Below are positions 1-12,824 of a DNA stretch of 64,000 nt, piece after piece. Location: assembly GCA_022559845.1 (NCBI GenBank), contig CM040128.1, forward strand, positions 76,013,247-76,077,246, in the 5' to 3' direction. The stretch is from Amorphophallus konjac. Lineage: Eukaryota > Streptophyta > Magnoliopsida > Alismatales > Araceae. Below the pieces are notes generated by a model that was given only the letters and a program-made list of their open reading frames with translations, did not search any database and was not told the DNA's origin. The position numbers were made by a program, and so were the translations under genes. Positions within the stretch are counted from its first letter, which is position 1. Each line of letters opens with the position of its first letter.

Positions 1-1986
1 CCCATGTCTAACCAATCCCACGTCTTAGCATTCCTAGGGTTGGTGCGTTCTTCTAAGTCCAATTCCAAGTCTGTGCATCATTTTCCAAAGTCTTAGCATC
101 CCACGTCTTAGCATTCCCACGGTTGGTGCATTCTTCTAAGTCCAATTCAAAGTCTGTGCATTCAGTCCAAGTATGTGCATTCCAGGTCGGTGCAGGCAAG
201 GTTGGTGCAATCCAAGTCTAAGCATACAAGGTTGGTGCAATTTCCAAGTCTAACCAATGGCAAGGTTGGTGCAATCCAAGCCTAAGCATACAAGGTAGGT
301 GCAATTTCCAAGTCTAAGCATACAAGGTTGGTGCAATCCAAGTCTAACCAATGGCAAGGTTGGTGCAATCCAAGGTCTAACCACTACAAGGTCTAAGCAT
401 GTTTCATTCCAAGTCCAAGCACCTTTTTATCAAAGTCTAATCATTTGCATGGTCTGTGCATGTTTCTCCAACGTACGAGCATGTTTCCAAGCCAAAGCCA
501 AAGTCCAAGCATTGCACCGATTTCAAGACCTTACATAGACTTAATATGCTCAGATGCATACCAGGTACCTCTAAAAGCATAAAATAATAATGAGAAATAA
601 GAAATGGCCTTTTTTGGAAAAAATGATAAAAAAGAAATGACGCATCCGTGAGGAGGCGTCCATTCAATTTGGAATATTTTAATATATGTTTCTGTGGCCA
701 TTTCAGGGGTGTTTTAGTGACCTTCCGGGTGTCAGAAAAATACGAAAAAATAGGAATTGGAATCAGCACAGTTAGATGCACGTCCACCAAAAAAATGAGG
801 AAATAATAATAATAAATGAAAAATTGCCCGATTTTACAAAATTTGAAGTAGCGCCCCTCACGGGGTGTCGTTCCAAATGACGCCCGAACGAGGGGCGTCA
901 TTTCTTTTTTGGCATTTTCAGATCTTTGTGATTAACGACACACGGGAAGTCGTTATTTCAAATGACGACAGCGAGAAGAGTCATCATTTCTCCAGATTTT
1001 TAAAACCATCTTGAACCCCATTCTTTCTCAGTTTTGAGCCCCTTTCCACTTCGGAAAGTACTCTAATGACTTTCTATGACTGGGGGATTCCTTCCAATAT
1101 TTATCTCCTACTAAAATTGGGTTATCCTAAGTATTTCCTTATTTTGGGCTTCGAATATACTTTCTGGAAGGGCAGGTCCCACCTTGGATTGGTTTCCATC
1201 ATTTTAATCCCATTATAACTGTGATTCGGGCTCTATAAAAACCTCTATATTCTCTCCTGCGGAGGCCAACTTCAGTTACAGGGAGAGGTGATGCTGGTTT
1301 CTTGGCTTAAGGAGGAAGCTCTACACCTAAAGCTTCATCTTTTGGAGTCTTCCTCCCGCACGATTCTTCAAAGCCAACGCACAGGAGAACATTCCCAGGC
1401 TCCTCTTATTGCCCCTCTCTCTCTCTCTCTATTTTTATTTATTTTATTTTGTGTTAACTGCACGCATACATCATATCATAGCTCTTTCTCCCTCTCTCAA
1501 CCACGTTGAGGCCCTCCAACAGTGCAACACTTGCACACTTTCTCCTTTATTTTCGTTTATATACTTCATTCATCATCATAAATCTCCCCACCCTTTGCAT
1601 TGGGGTTTAAAGGGCAACACCCAACAAGGTGTGTTCGGTCACATGCTTTTCATGCTTATGCTTATATTTGGGATTGATATTGCACACGCGATTTTCTAAT
1701 GCCATATTTTATTTGTTGTTTCTTGCAAGGGTAATCAAAGAAGAACTCCCTCCATCGGCCGGTCGGTAGGAAGGGAAGAAAATCACTCACATCTCCCACA
1801 CTCTAAGGTATTTATATCGCGATCCCTCGTTTGTTTATTGATTATATCATTTGAGGCCAGCGGTCTCTGGCGATCACCCTCCAAAATTGCATCCATGTAT
1901 GCTCCCTTTTCTTTCTCCCCTTTCCCACATTTTATCACGTATGCTTTTTATTATTATTTTTTAGTGGATTTTTAAATAGATCTACA
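1..1986 (+). repeat. 5' LTR (left part missing) of a large non-autonomous LTR retrotransposon
   Basis: This segment is a near-identical direct repeat of 10065-12115 and ends with the same ATCTACA terminus. By alignment about 568 bp of this LTR lie left of the window. The first 540 bases are a degenerate array of GGTTGGTGCAAT, CCAAGTCTAAGCAT and TCTAACCAATGG words. One unit of about 64 bp is present in the 3' LTR near 10330 but missing here, so the array changed length after insertion. Downstream lie TGACG/CGTCA-rich inverted motifs (about 637-970), a TATA box at 1234 and a CT-rich leader. The family is not recognised. Boundaries are sure at the right end only. Confidence 0.9.
1234..1240 (+). 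promoter_or_regulatory. LTR TATA box (TATAAAA)
   Basis: TATAAAA follows GATTCGGGCTC and precedes a pyrimidine-rich leader; the same box is conserved at 11362-11368 in the 3' LTR. It probably sets the U3/R boundary of the element's transcript. TGACG-type motifs lie 260-600 bp upstream. Confidence 0.6.
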
Positions 1987-2008
1987 AATTGGCGATCACG
2001 GTGGGACT
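1987..2008 (+). other. Putative primer-binding site next to the 5' LTR
   Basis: TTGGCGATCACGGTGGGAC begins two bases after the LTR terminus ATCTACA. Plant Tat/Ogre-type elements carry a TGGCGA...TGGGGA primer site complementary to a tRNA 3' end; this sequence has a similar frame, but I could not match it to a particular tRNA. Position is good evidence, tRNA identity is not. Confidence 0.45.
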
Positions 2009-2448
2009 TCCCATATTTTTCTTTTGATTACCCTTCTCTACTGGGCACCCACGTGTGCCGCCTCTCTTTTGCACCCACGGTGCACTCTCCTTCCCTTCCA
2101 TTCTCATTCTTTTGCACACCACCTGTACACCCCCACATTGATTGACTAGTTTGGTAGGTTTTGTTAAAATTCCACTCCTATTATCCTGTAAAAAAAATCG
2201 AGCATGCCATGATGTTCTGATTGTTGTGGGAGTTTGAGAGTGTTGACATATCCCCTTCTTGTCCAATTGGCATTCCACCATTCTATTAAACCTCCGGCCA
2301 TTTCTAAAAGAAATTAACGTCCATACCTCCGGGCATCCATTCTTTGTTTTCACATAATCTCACGTTCAGTGATTCGTGCTGTGACTTGTGCCCATTCCAT
2401 ATCCCCATCTTGCTTCATACCTTGAGGCATTCACTGCATGCCTTTTAT

Positions 2449-2450
<2 letters not shown>

Positions 2451-2487
<37 letters not shown>
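2451..2487. repeat. (TA)n microsatellite
   Basis: An uninterrupted run of TA dinucleotides within the internal region of the LARD element. Confidence 0.95.
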
Positions 2488-2489
<2 letters not shown>

Positions 2490-3169
2490 TTGCATTCATC
2501 ACCTATTCTATTGTTTCATTACGTATCATATCTATATCTCGTCTCACATCCTGTTGCACATTCATCCCCATTCTCTGTTGCACACTATATTCACATCATT
2601 GCATATCACGTGTCCATTATCCCTACATTCTTTGTCACATTACATTGCATCCACGGTTGGCATTAGTGCATGTCATTTTGTTCTATTTGTTTTAGTTTCT
2701 CTCTTCACCATATTTACATCATATCATCCTGTGTGATTCTTCTCTTCTATTGCGTTAGCATCCATATTGCATTGGTTTAGGAGACCTCCTCTCCCCACAC
2801 TTCTAGGAGCCTCACCCCTCTCTTGGTTAAGGAAGGACCCTCCATTGAGCACTCTGTCTCTTTAGACCGGGAGTTCCTAAACCAAGACCTCCATAAGTCC
2901 CCGCACCTGTGGATTCCCTCACGGACACTTGGGCAGGTTGTACCCTTGAATCCTCGGGTTTAGTTAGCCTAATACGTGGTGAGAATCAACCTAGTTGGCA
3001 CTGGAGAAAACCACATTTGAAACTAGGTCCAAGACCTTGAGTGATCACATCAACTTTGTTAAAAATCCTTAATCCACCAAGGTTCAAATAAAAGAAATCA
3101 AGGGTAACCATTCCAACTTGTTTGCTATCTCTGTGAATTGTTTTGATTACACATTGAATTGCTTGCATA

Positions 3170-5388
3170 ATGGATTACCTTGATAAGAAAAATAGCATGT
3201 TTAATTCAATTAATATTCATGAGGGTGACCAACTTAGCACATCTTATTCCCCTCAACTTCATAATGCTCACCACAACTCTTCCAAGGGACCACATCCTCC
3301 TTCCTATGGTTTTGCCTGACCTATGGGTAATTTCCAATCTCATGATCCCTCGCCTCAATTGTGAGCCACTACTCCTACGGGACCGTCTCCTCCCGACGAT
3401 GAGAAGGTCTCCCAGATTCTTCATGCATTAGATCATCTCACCCCTCAACAAATTCAGGCCCTTAAGGCCGCTGTTGAGGGTGCACCTCATTCTTCTCATC
3501 CTCCTTATACTCCCATTCGGGTGGCCCATCACCCGCCTCCCTCGCGTGTTCATGCTCCCATTCGGGTGGCCCATCACCCATCTCCTCCTCCTTCCACACA
3601 TACCCCTCTTCGGGTGGCCCATCACCCGCCTCCTTCTATTCCTCCTCCACCACGGCCCCAGGACCCATTTATTCCTTGCAACCCAGTCCGTCCGGGTTCT
3701 TCTATGGGTCAGCTCATTAACCCTCCTCCACAGCCTTCTTATGCGGCCCCTCCTTCAAGGCCATCGTGCCAGCCCTCCATTGCTCGAGTTACACCCCTCC
3801 AACAGGTTCTCATTGACAAAGTCGCTTCGTTGGAGGAACAATTAAAGAGGGTTACGAGCCCGCAGCTTGCTCCTCCTCCTCCTTCTCCAATCAATCCCCT
3901 TCACGTCATTCTGAATGACATTACAAAGATGGAGAAAGATTGGAAGGATAGGAGAGACGATTACGGCATCAGCAGTTCAAGCGAGCAAAAGTCGGCAGAT
4001 TTCAACGCTCAAGTGGACGTCATCCGCCCTCCACCCATTCACCCTGCTCATCAATATGGCCCTCCGCCCCCGCTTACACATACACACTTACACCCACAAA
4101 ATCCTCTGCAATACCATTACATTTCATCACCTACATATATGCCTTCATTACGGCGTCCACTTGAGCCTGCTAATGAAGAGCCGGCAACTGAAGAATTCAA
4201 GACGGCACATGATGAAGCTCCACAAGCACCCCTTCCGAGTTTCCTTCGTTTTCCTCTACCCCACTACCATCAGAGGAACCTCCTGCTCAGGACAAAGCCA
4301 TTATCCCCAATCCAACCCCCACCTTTGAGACTTATTGGTGTTATGATGATGGGTCAATATTCCAATTACCCGCATCAGCGCACCAAGACATGTCTCCTAC
4401 CCCAAACACCGCTCGCCCCATTCGACGTTTCCTCCGTTCCAAGCCTTCCACTAAACCTCCATCAGCTTCACCATTAGCCTCCACAACACCAGCCTCCACC
4501 GAGCCTTCCACTAAACCTCCATCTACTTCACCATCAGCCTCCACAACACCGGCTCCCATCGAACTTTCATCTAAAACTCCACCAATTACACCTCCATCAG
4601 CTACACCATTAGCCTCCACAACATCGGCCTCCGTTGTGTCCACCACTAAACCTCCTCCAATCAATCTCCCATTGCCGCCACCTCGGCCCTCCATTACACC
4701 TTTAACCCCTAACCCAATTACCCCTATTCCACCACTTAACCCTTCACCCTTACCTGTGGCTAATCCTGAGCAGGATCCACCCCTTTCCGCACTCGAGTCA
4801 ACCCCGACTGCTCCCGAGCACGGGGAGAAGCTCGACGTGTTTGCTCCAACATCTTCCATTACACCTCTACCATCTATGGAGCCTTCCACCTCCGCTTCAC
4901 CTTCCTTTACCACTCGGAATGGGTGTGCTTCTTCAAGTACTTGTGCCGAAGATGATCAAGAGCTGAGCAAGAAGGATTTGGCCACGGCCGTGCTATTCAA
5001 GATGCAAAAATTTGTTTGCCGGATGCCAGTCCATGTTTTCGTGCCGAGCATGGTTGAAAAGGCCAAGTCCCTGCCGCTGCTCGCCAGAAGAGAATGTCAA
5101 GCGTTGATGCCGTATGAGTCTATGTCCAAGAGCCGGGAAGGGCACCCCTTATTCCAACTTTCCAATCTTGGACCCATTCTTCCATACAAGGGGCGAATGC
5201 CCGTTTTGTTCAAAACTATTTATACGCCGCAATCCCTGGGCAATACGATGCTTCCCATTCTAATTTGTCAATTCCCTCACATTATTGCTCTTCACTCTTC
5301 AAGGGAGTTGTCATTTACTATTGAAGCTTCGTTGCGGGCTTTTACTTTATCCATTGGGCCGATTATCTATACACTTTCACTGCTATAG
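3170..5388 (+). pseudogene. Broken proline-rich gag-like frame of the LARD element
   Basis: An ATG at 3170 opens a frame (MDYLDKKNSM...) that meets TGA codons near 3317 and 3365 but otherwise continues in the same frame to about 4250, where a frameshift moves the open sequence to another frame running to 5388. The product would be very rich in Pro, Ser and Thr. It has a threefold repeat RVAHHP (about 3515-3635), a short heptad-like stretch (LIDKVASLEEQLKRV) that could be a coiled coil, and a Pro/Ser/Thr linker. No CCHC zinc knuckle, protease, reverse transcriptase, RNase H or integrase motif is visible. The position directly after the 5' LTR suggests a Gag-like protein, but I see no sequence match to a Gag family. 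The two stops and the frameshift say it is dead in this copy. Confidence 0.5.
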
Positions 5389-5599
5389 AGGGGCGGTTGT
5401 CCTGGTGCTAAGGGGCCTTCCGCTATCCTATCCAACTTCTATTCAACTCCACCCATATTCCCGTCTATCACCGATTCTTCGTGGACCACTCTAGGGGTAA
5501 GGAGGAGGATTTCATCCCCTCGCCCTTCATGTTCTTTGCACCTCATGCATTCCATACATCCATCGCATCCGTTGCATTGCATCCGCATGCATTTGCACT

Positions 5600-6520
5600 T
5601 CTTCTTTCCTGGGTTTCCAGACCCGTATCTCCCTTGCCCTCCGGAACCTCCGGATCTACCACATTCCCCATCTCCTCTATCTCTATCCTCAGGATCTCCG
5701 GGTCCCCTTACACTTACTGGGCATTGCGCACCCTCCAATCTTCTCTCAGGGCATCGCGCCCCCTTCCAGCTCTTGCATCCGGACCCTCCAGATTTCTCTC
5801 TTGTCCTCCTGGGGCATCACGCCCCTTGGTGTCTCAGTCCTCCGGAACCTCCGGACCTCCCTCTCCGGGCATCACGCCCCAATACACCCACATGTCCGGA
5901 TCCTCCGGATTTCTCTCCCGTCCTCCCTGGGCATCGCGTCCCATAGTGTCTTCCTCCTTCGGAACTTTTGGATTTCTTATCACTCTTCCTAGGGCATTGC
6001 GTCCCTTCTTTCGCTATCCCTCCGGAACCTCCGGACCCTCCTTCCCCCTCTTCTAACCCACTCTCCCCACGGCATCGTGTCCCTCCAGATTTTTCCTCCC
6101 TAATTCTCCTAGGGCATCGCGTCCCCTTTCCTGCTATTTCTCTGGAACCTCCAGATGTTCTATCCCCTCTCTTAGGGCATCGCGACCTTTTCTATCTTCC
6201 TCCTTCGGAACCTCCGGATCTCCCTCTTTAGGCATCGCGCCCCTACACACCCTCACGTCCGGATCTTCTGGGCTTCCCACTGATTCTCCCAGGGCATCGC
6301 ATCTCTCAGGATTCTCCTCCTCCGGAACCCCCGGACCCTCCATATTTCTTTTGATTCGTCTTCTTACTCTTCTAGGACATCACGTCCTTCATTCTTTTCT
6401 TCCTCTTCAATCACTTTTTTCCATACCTTTTCCCAGGGTATCGCGTCTCTCGGGATTCTCCTCCTCCGGATCCTCCGGATTCCTCCTACCATGATCCTCC
6501 TCTGGATCCTCCTCTTTCCA
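5600..6520. repeat. Degenerate ~60-bp minisatellite with CTCCGGA and GGGCATCGCG words
   Basis: Two words alternate through this stretch: CCTCCGGAACCTCCGG, which holds the palindrome TCCGGA, and GGGCATCGCGTCCC. About 13 copies of the second word recur at roughly 60-65 bp spacing. Several open frames cross the array in different phases and on both strands, as expected from a repeat; I do not regard them as genes. Confidence 0.8.
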
Positions 6521-9483
6521 TCTATCAGTTTCTCCTCTTAATTCCTCCCGATCCAAGGACCGACCCGACTTCTTCCACCTCAACTGCTCTAGGCATCTGC
6601 CCGTTCTCCCACTGCTTCCGAGGCTTTAGTCCTCACTCCACCTCTTGATTTTTCCTTTCATTTTGTACACATTTCCATGTGATCAGGGTCTCTGCACCTT
6701 AGTGAGGGAGTTCTAGCCCTCGCCTCTTTTCCTTTTCTCCATATTCGTCTGAGTCTAGTCTAAGCACCGCTCTTTCTTGTTAAGCCACTTTCAAAGCCTT
6801 GCTTCCTTTCCTTTCTGTCAAAAGAGGACGACATAACCCACATTTATCAAGATTGCCTCCGACAGCTGCTGCTTCTACAAGGTTACAAGGTAACATTGGT
6901 GTGTAAGTATGCATTCTTACGCATTTTCGTCACGTTATTCATACATGGTTTTCAAATGAAGTGCTTCTTAACATGATTAAAAGTGATGTTTTAGACCTTT
7001 ATCTTAGGCTTTTGTTTAATTAAATCATTGTCAAAAGAGTCTTTAGGCTTGCTATGCAGCACTTTGGTAACAATAACCCCGCGCTGGGAGTTCGGCATTC
7101 TCTCCCCGCTCATTAAGGGTAACTCTTAATTGGGCATTCCACACACTTCACGGTGTCCTTAGCCATCTCCCTTAGTAAAACATCGTTGCTACTAGGGCCA
7201 TGCTTGAGGGCACGAGATCTTTTTCTCTTCTTAACTCGGGTGAAATATGAGAAATAGAGATATTCTTGGGCAAAACAACCAACCTAAGCACACCCCAACA
7301 AAAGGAAGTCTCAAATAGGGGTAGTCTATTATGACCTTATTCTCAAATATCATGTTTCAATTGCAGTATCTTTAAAGTCCGAAGGACACAAAAAAAAGAA
7401 AATGAACATCATGAGAAGAAAAAAGAATGGTGAAATCAAAAGAAAAATTTGATGAATTTGGCATGGCAAGAGGGCAGTAAAGTTTCCCCGCGGGACGTTA
7501 TGAGCCCGGACGTATGCGTGCCTATAAGAGAATTTAAGGTTTGATGATATGACACAAAGCCCCGGTGCAACAGACCGAATCTCTAGGGGTTGTGCTATGG
7601 ACGGAAGTCAAAACCCGATATCTTCTTAACTTATATCAGGCTTATCTCCAATCATTCTTCTCTTCTCCCTCTAAGACCGAGTGTTTCTCAGGTATGGCCT
7701 TGGTAGGGGCACCGTTAACCAAGGGTAGCAGGTTATAGGGCGCCACCTTTAATGCACGCCTGGCTTTGGGCAGTTTTTAACGAAAGGGGAAGGAACAAGG
7801 ACCCTTAGCCAGTGGTTTAAACATCATTTGATACTGCTTTAGCAATGTCCAAACCAAAATCTAAAAAAAATTGAATATTTCTTAAAAAATCCAAAAAAAT
7901 GAATATTATTAAAATCCATAAAAATTTAAATATTTTTCAAAATCCATAAAAAAATTCAAATATCTTCCAAAATCCACATAAAAATTCAAATATTTTCAAA
8001 ACCCATAAAAATTTGTATATTTCAAAAATAAAAAAAAATACATTGTATTTTTTTGACGGTGCTTTTGCAGGGACAACAATTTTGCAATGATCAAGAGCAC
8101 GGGATGAGTCCCCTCCATTCACCGCTATCAATCTTCTGATTCTTCCCAACATCATCATGATTTGTCACTATGGGTACTCTTGATTATCATCTCTCTAGTC
8201 ATGTCATACCGGTCCAAAATCCTTTTAATAAACTCCTGCTAATTTCACTTGGTCACTCCGCCAATGGGCATTATCAGATCTTGATCATTCAACTCCAAAT
8301 CTTGATTTGCCAAGATTGTCATCCTCATGACTTTAAAAGAAACAATGCTCTGATGGCATATATGCTTTGATGCTATTGATTTGTTATGCTTTGATAGTTC
8401 ATATACTTCACATGCTTTGATGATTTATATGCTTCAAGCTATCCATGCCTTACCTTACTCTATGTGTTCGATGCATTGATCATGTTATGGCTTTATTCGT
8501 TGCTTATCTTTCTTGACATCTTGGCTAATGAATCTTTGAGCGCAGGAAGAAGCTCTTAGTCCCACCGTCTAGACATCATCACTTAAGTCTCACGGTGACT
8601 GCATTATGTGCTGCATCTTCTCAGTTCCCTCATGCTTATTGCCACCATTATCTCCATGTATGCATTCCTACTATATGTTACATACGCTACTAGATTATAT
8701 CAAGGACCTTGTGGCTTTGGTAAATCTAGAATTTGAGGTCCCCTTCATCAAAAACAATGATGATTCCAGAGGAATCTTAGTCGCACGAATAGGCCGTTGA
8801 GCTGTCCAAAACTGAGGACGATGGTTCCCTTTTCGCGAGATGCTGCGCGGATAAACGGACTTTGGCTCAGTATCAGCTCGCAAAATTGGTCTCTTGACTC
8901 AGTCTTGACAGTTTAGCAATATTATCCTTCATTATCTTATATCTTATTTTGTTTTAATTTTTCCCTTTAAACCCAGCATGCATTCATGTAGGACTTTGAA
9001 TCAACGTTGAAAAATCATTCTAATAAGCTGATTTTGAGAGTCAAATTGATCTTAATCTTTCCAGATATGAGATATTCATTGCTGAATTGAATCCTTAGTT
9101 TGTCTTGTCGCTGTTTTGGGTCATTTTCTCGAAAGCTCTTTGTTTGGATTTCTATCCTCTAATTTTACTCCCTTTTTCCTTAGATCCGCCTTGGCTGCAG
9201 CACGTCCACATTGGCTGGTAACCGCTCTCCAACGGCGAAACCTACAGGTTTGTGACTTGAGATACTTCCACCGCGCTGGAAGTTGATCATCTTCTTTTAT
9301 CTCCCTTGTGCCCGCGTGCACACTCCCTCTTTTATCCAAACATCGTTGATTTCATTAAATTTCTCGAGATTGCTTTATCTCGAGTTTTATATTCAATTCT
9401 CATCAGGTGATGTTGATCGCATGTCTCATCACACCTTGACATCTACTTTTCAGTTCATTCTATTCCCTTGTAAAGCAGACGCC
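6521..9483. other. Remaining internal region of the LARD element, no coding signal
   Basis: About 3 kb between the minisatellite and the polypurine tract. Open frames are short and match nothing I know. From 7860 to 8040 there is a tandem AT-rich array (AAAATCCATAAAAATT-type units of about 28-30 bp). No pol domain was found on either strand, which is why the element is called non-autonomous. Confidence 0.6.
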
Positions 9484-9496
9484 AAGGTGGGACAGC
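9484..9496 (+). other. Polypurine tract before the 3' LTR
   Basis: AAGGTGGGACAGC lies immediately before TGTAGAT, the inferred start of the 3' LTR. TGTAGAT is the exact inverse complement of the LTR end ATCTACA, which fixes the boundary. Confidence 0.6.
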
Positions 9497-12115
9497 TGTA
9501 GATACGCTAAAATCGACATCATTTTGAACACATTTCATATCGCTTTATAATGTCCCAATTTGACCCTCAAATTAGCTTTGTTTGAGTGATTTTTCCCATA
9601 ATTCTTGGATTTCTCACTTCTTTCGCCTTTTTTATTTTTTCTTTTTTTGGATTTTTTTGGATATTTTTCTCTATTTTTATGAATTTTTAAAAGAAATAAA
9701 GTCAATGGGGTGGGCGCTCTTTTAAATGCACATGCATCAACTTTATCCTGCTTAGCATTGACCTTATTTTCCATGCATAGACCAACTTAGCATCTTCCAA
9801 GTGCATTCATTTGCATAGTCTGTGCATGCATCATCCCAAAGTCTTAGCATCCCAATGCCAAGGTCTAGGCATTCCTTCAAAATCCAAGCATTCAAGTCTT
9901 AGTATATCTTCCCAACGCCCATAGTCTGTGCAAGCATCATCCCACGTCTAGGCTTTCCTTCAAAATCCAAGCATTCCAAGTCTAACCATTCCAAAGTCTA
10001 ACCATCTCCATACGTCTGTGCAAGTCTCCCACCTCAAAGTCCAACCAATGCCCATGTCTAAGCACCCATGTCTAACCAATCCCACATCTTAGCATTCCTA
10101 GGGTTGGTGCGTTCTTCTAAGTCCAGTTCCAAGTCTGTGCATCATTTTCCAAAGTCTTAACATCCCACGTCTTAGCATTCCCAGGGTTGGTGCATTCTTC
10201 TAAGTCCAATTCAAAGTCTGTGCATTCAGTCCAAGTATGTGCATTCCAGGTCGGTGCAGGCAAGGTTGGTGCAATCCAAGTCTAAGCATACAAGGTTGGT
10301 GCAATTTCCAAGTCTAACCAATGGCAAGGTTGGTGCAATACAAGTCTAAGCATACAAGGTTGGTGCAATTTCCAAGTCTAACCAATGGCAATGTTGGTGC
10401 AATCCAAGCCTAAGCATACAAGGTAGGTGCAATTTCCAAGTCTAAGCATACAAGGTTGGTGCAATCCAAGTCTAACCAATGGCAAGGTTGGTGCAATCCA
10501 AGGTCTAACCACTACAAGGTCTAAGCATGTTTCATTCCAAGTCCAAGCACCTTTTTATCAAAGTCTAATCATTTGCATGGTCTGTGCATGTTTCTCCAAC
10601 GTACGAGCATGTTTCCAAGCCAAAGCCAAAGTCCAAGCATTACACCGATTTCAAGACCTTGCATAGACTTAATATGCTCAGATGCATACCAGGTACCTCT
10701 AAAAGCATAAAATAATAATGAGAAATAAGAAATGGCCTTTTTTGAAAAGATGATAAAAAAGAAATGACGCCTCCATGAGGAGGCGTCCATTCAATTTGAA
10801 ATATTTTAATATATATTTCTGTGGCCATTTCAGGGGTGTTTTAGTGGCCTTCCGGGTGTCAGAAAAATACGAAAAAATAGGAATTGGAATCAGCACAGTT
10901 AGATGCACGTCCACCAAAAAAATGAGGAAAAAATAATAAGAAATGAAAAATTACCCGATTTTACATAATTTGAAGTAGCGCCCCTCACGGGGCGTCGTTC
11001 CAAATGACGCCCGAATGAGGGGCGTCATTTCTTTTTTGGCATTTTTCAGATCTTTTTGATTAACGACACACGGGAAGTCGTTATTTCAAATGACGACAAC
11101 GAGAAGAGTCGTCATTTCTCCCGGTTTCCAAAACCATCCCGAACCCCAATCTTTCTCAGTTTTGAGCCCCTTTCCACTTCGGAAAGGACTCTAATGATTT
11201 TCTATGACTGGGGGATTCCTTCCAATATTTATCTCCTACTAAAATTGGGTTATCCTAAGTATTTCCTTATTTTGGGCTTTGAATATACTTTCTGGAAGGG
11301 CAGGTCCCACCTTGGATTGGTTTCCATCATTTTAATCCCATTAAAACTGTGATTCGGGCTCTATAAAAACCTCTATATTCTCTCCTACAGAGGCAACTTC
11401 AGTTACAGGGAGAGGTGCTGCTGGTTTCTTGGCCCAAGGAGGAAGCTCTACACCTAAAGCTTCATCTTTTGGAGTCTTCCTCCCGCACGATTCTTCAAAG
11501 CCAACGCACAGGAGAACATTCCCAGGCTCCTCTTATTGTCCCTCTCTCTCTCTCTCTCTGTTTTTGTTTATTTTATTTTTTGTTAACTGCATGCATACAT
11601 CATATCATAGCTCTTTCTCCCTCTCTCAACCACGTTGAGGCCCTCCAATAGTGCAACACTTGCACACTTTCTCCTTTATTTTCATTTATATACTTCATTC
11701 ATCATCATAAATCTCCCAACCTTTGCATTGGGGTTTAAAGGGCAACACCCAACAAGGTGTATTCGGTCACATGCTTTTCATGCTTATGCTTATATTTGGG
11801 ATTGATACTGCACATGCGGTTTTCTAATGCCATATTTTATTTGTTGTTTCTTGCAAGGGTAATCAAAGAAGAACTCCCTCCATCGGTCGGTCGGTACGAA
11901 GGGAAGGAAATCACTCACATCTCCCACACTCTAAGGTATTTATATCGCGATCCCTCCTTTGTTTATTGATTATATCATTTGAGGTCAGCAGTCTCTGACG
12001 ATCACCCTCCAAAATTACATCCACGTATGCTCCCTTTTCTTTTTCCCCTTTCCCACATTTTATCACGTATGCTTTTTATTATTATTTTTTTAGTGGATTT
12101 TTAAACAGATCTACA
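9497..12115 (+). repeat. Complete 3' LTR (2,619 bp) of the LARD element
   Basis: The LTR runs from TGTAGAT to ATCTACA, a perfect 7-bp terminal inverted pair of TG...CA form. From 10065 on it aligns with the start of the window. Differences between the copies are scattered substitutions and a missing ~64-bp repeat unit, so the insertion is not very recent but well preserved. The TATA box is at 11362. The next bases, ATAGT at 12116-12120, should be one copy of the 5-bp target duplication; the partner lies outside the window. The element spans about 12.7 kb including the missing left part of its 5' LTR. Confidence 0.9.
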
Positions 12116-12361
12116 ATAGTTCATTCACTATGATGTTAGAATTGTTGAAAGAAGTGTTGCCTGATGGAGAAACATTGCCAAATTCTCTATATGAGATCAA
12201 AAAGATTATTAGGGACTTAGGACTTGATTACAAGAATATTCATGCTTTCTCTAATGATTGTCAACTATATTGGAAGACAAAGGGTGATGATGAATCATAC
12301 AGTACTTGTGGTGCTTCAAGATGGATACAAGTTGAAACAAATGGTGAAAATGAGGTGGAAT
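12116..12361 (+). pseudogene. Fragment of a CACTA TNP2 transposase, interrupted by the LARD insertion
   Basis: This piece duplicates 14478-14723 in the TNP2 pseudogene with only a few substitutions. It encodes the same N-terminal stretch (LLKEVLPDGETLP, IIRDLGLDYKNIHA, DCQLYWK, CSTCG-like). The similarity stops abruptly after GAGGTGGAA. This copy keeps the Trp codon of the S-R-W-I-Q motif that is TAG in the other copy, so it derives from a less damaged relative or an earlier duplication. The retroelement sits at its left edge, so the rest of the fragment should lie left of the window. Confidence 0.8.
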
Positions 12362-12824
12362 GAAAAGGTCTTTAAATTGGTAATGAAAAGAAGATAATAA
12401 AATTCAAAATTCGTCAAGATATTATTGAGTCTGGCAGTAGTGCACTCCATAGAAATTGTGATATCCTTATTGATTCATCTCTAGCACTTTTTTGTCTCTT
12501 GCTACTTCCGAGCAAGCACAAGTAGATGGCCATTGGCAGCAAAAGGGTCAGCTTTTCATTTGTTTTCATTTTTTGATCTTTGTCAAAGGCAAAAATATTC
12601 CTGTCTTTGAAATTTGCATAAATTACTTGTCCAGAAGGGGATAACTATTCATGGCACTACTATTCTATAACTACAACTTTCGTAGTGTTTTATCCAGATC
12701 TTTATTTTGATCCAACTATAAGATGTTCTCTTCAAGTAGCCAGACTATGGTTACATTTTGGGTGGTTCTGCATGAAGAGGGAACATGCTTGAGGTATTGA
12801 AAAAAAAAATCTTAAAATAAATCC
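12362..12824. other. Noncoding sequence up to the Helitron 3' end
   Basis: No gene recognised. If the Helitron call is right, this and the TNP2 fragment before it may belong to the body of a non-autonomous Helitron whose 5' end is hidden beyond the retroelement. Confidence 0.3.

Noticed and set aside
437..901. 154-codon minus-strand frame in the LTR
   Set aside because: Lies wholly inside the repeat, is broken up in the other LTR copy and has no recognisable domain.
2344..2736. Overlapping plus-strand frames of 85-130 codons
   Set aside because: Driven by the (TA)n run and low-complexity flanks; three frames are open at once.
5439..6343. Several frames on both strands across the CTCCGGA minisatellite
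   Set aside because: Periodic sequence without stops in many phases; no codon or domain signal.
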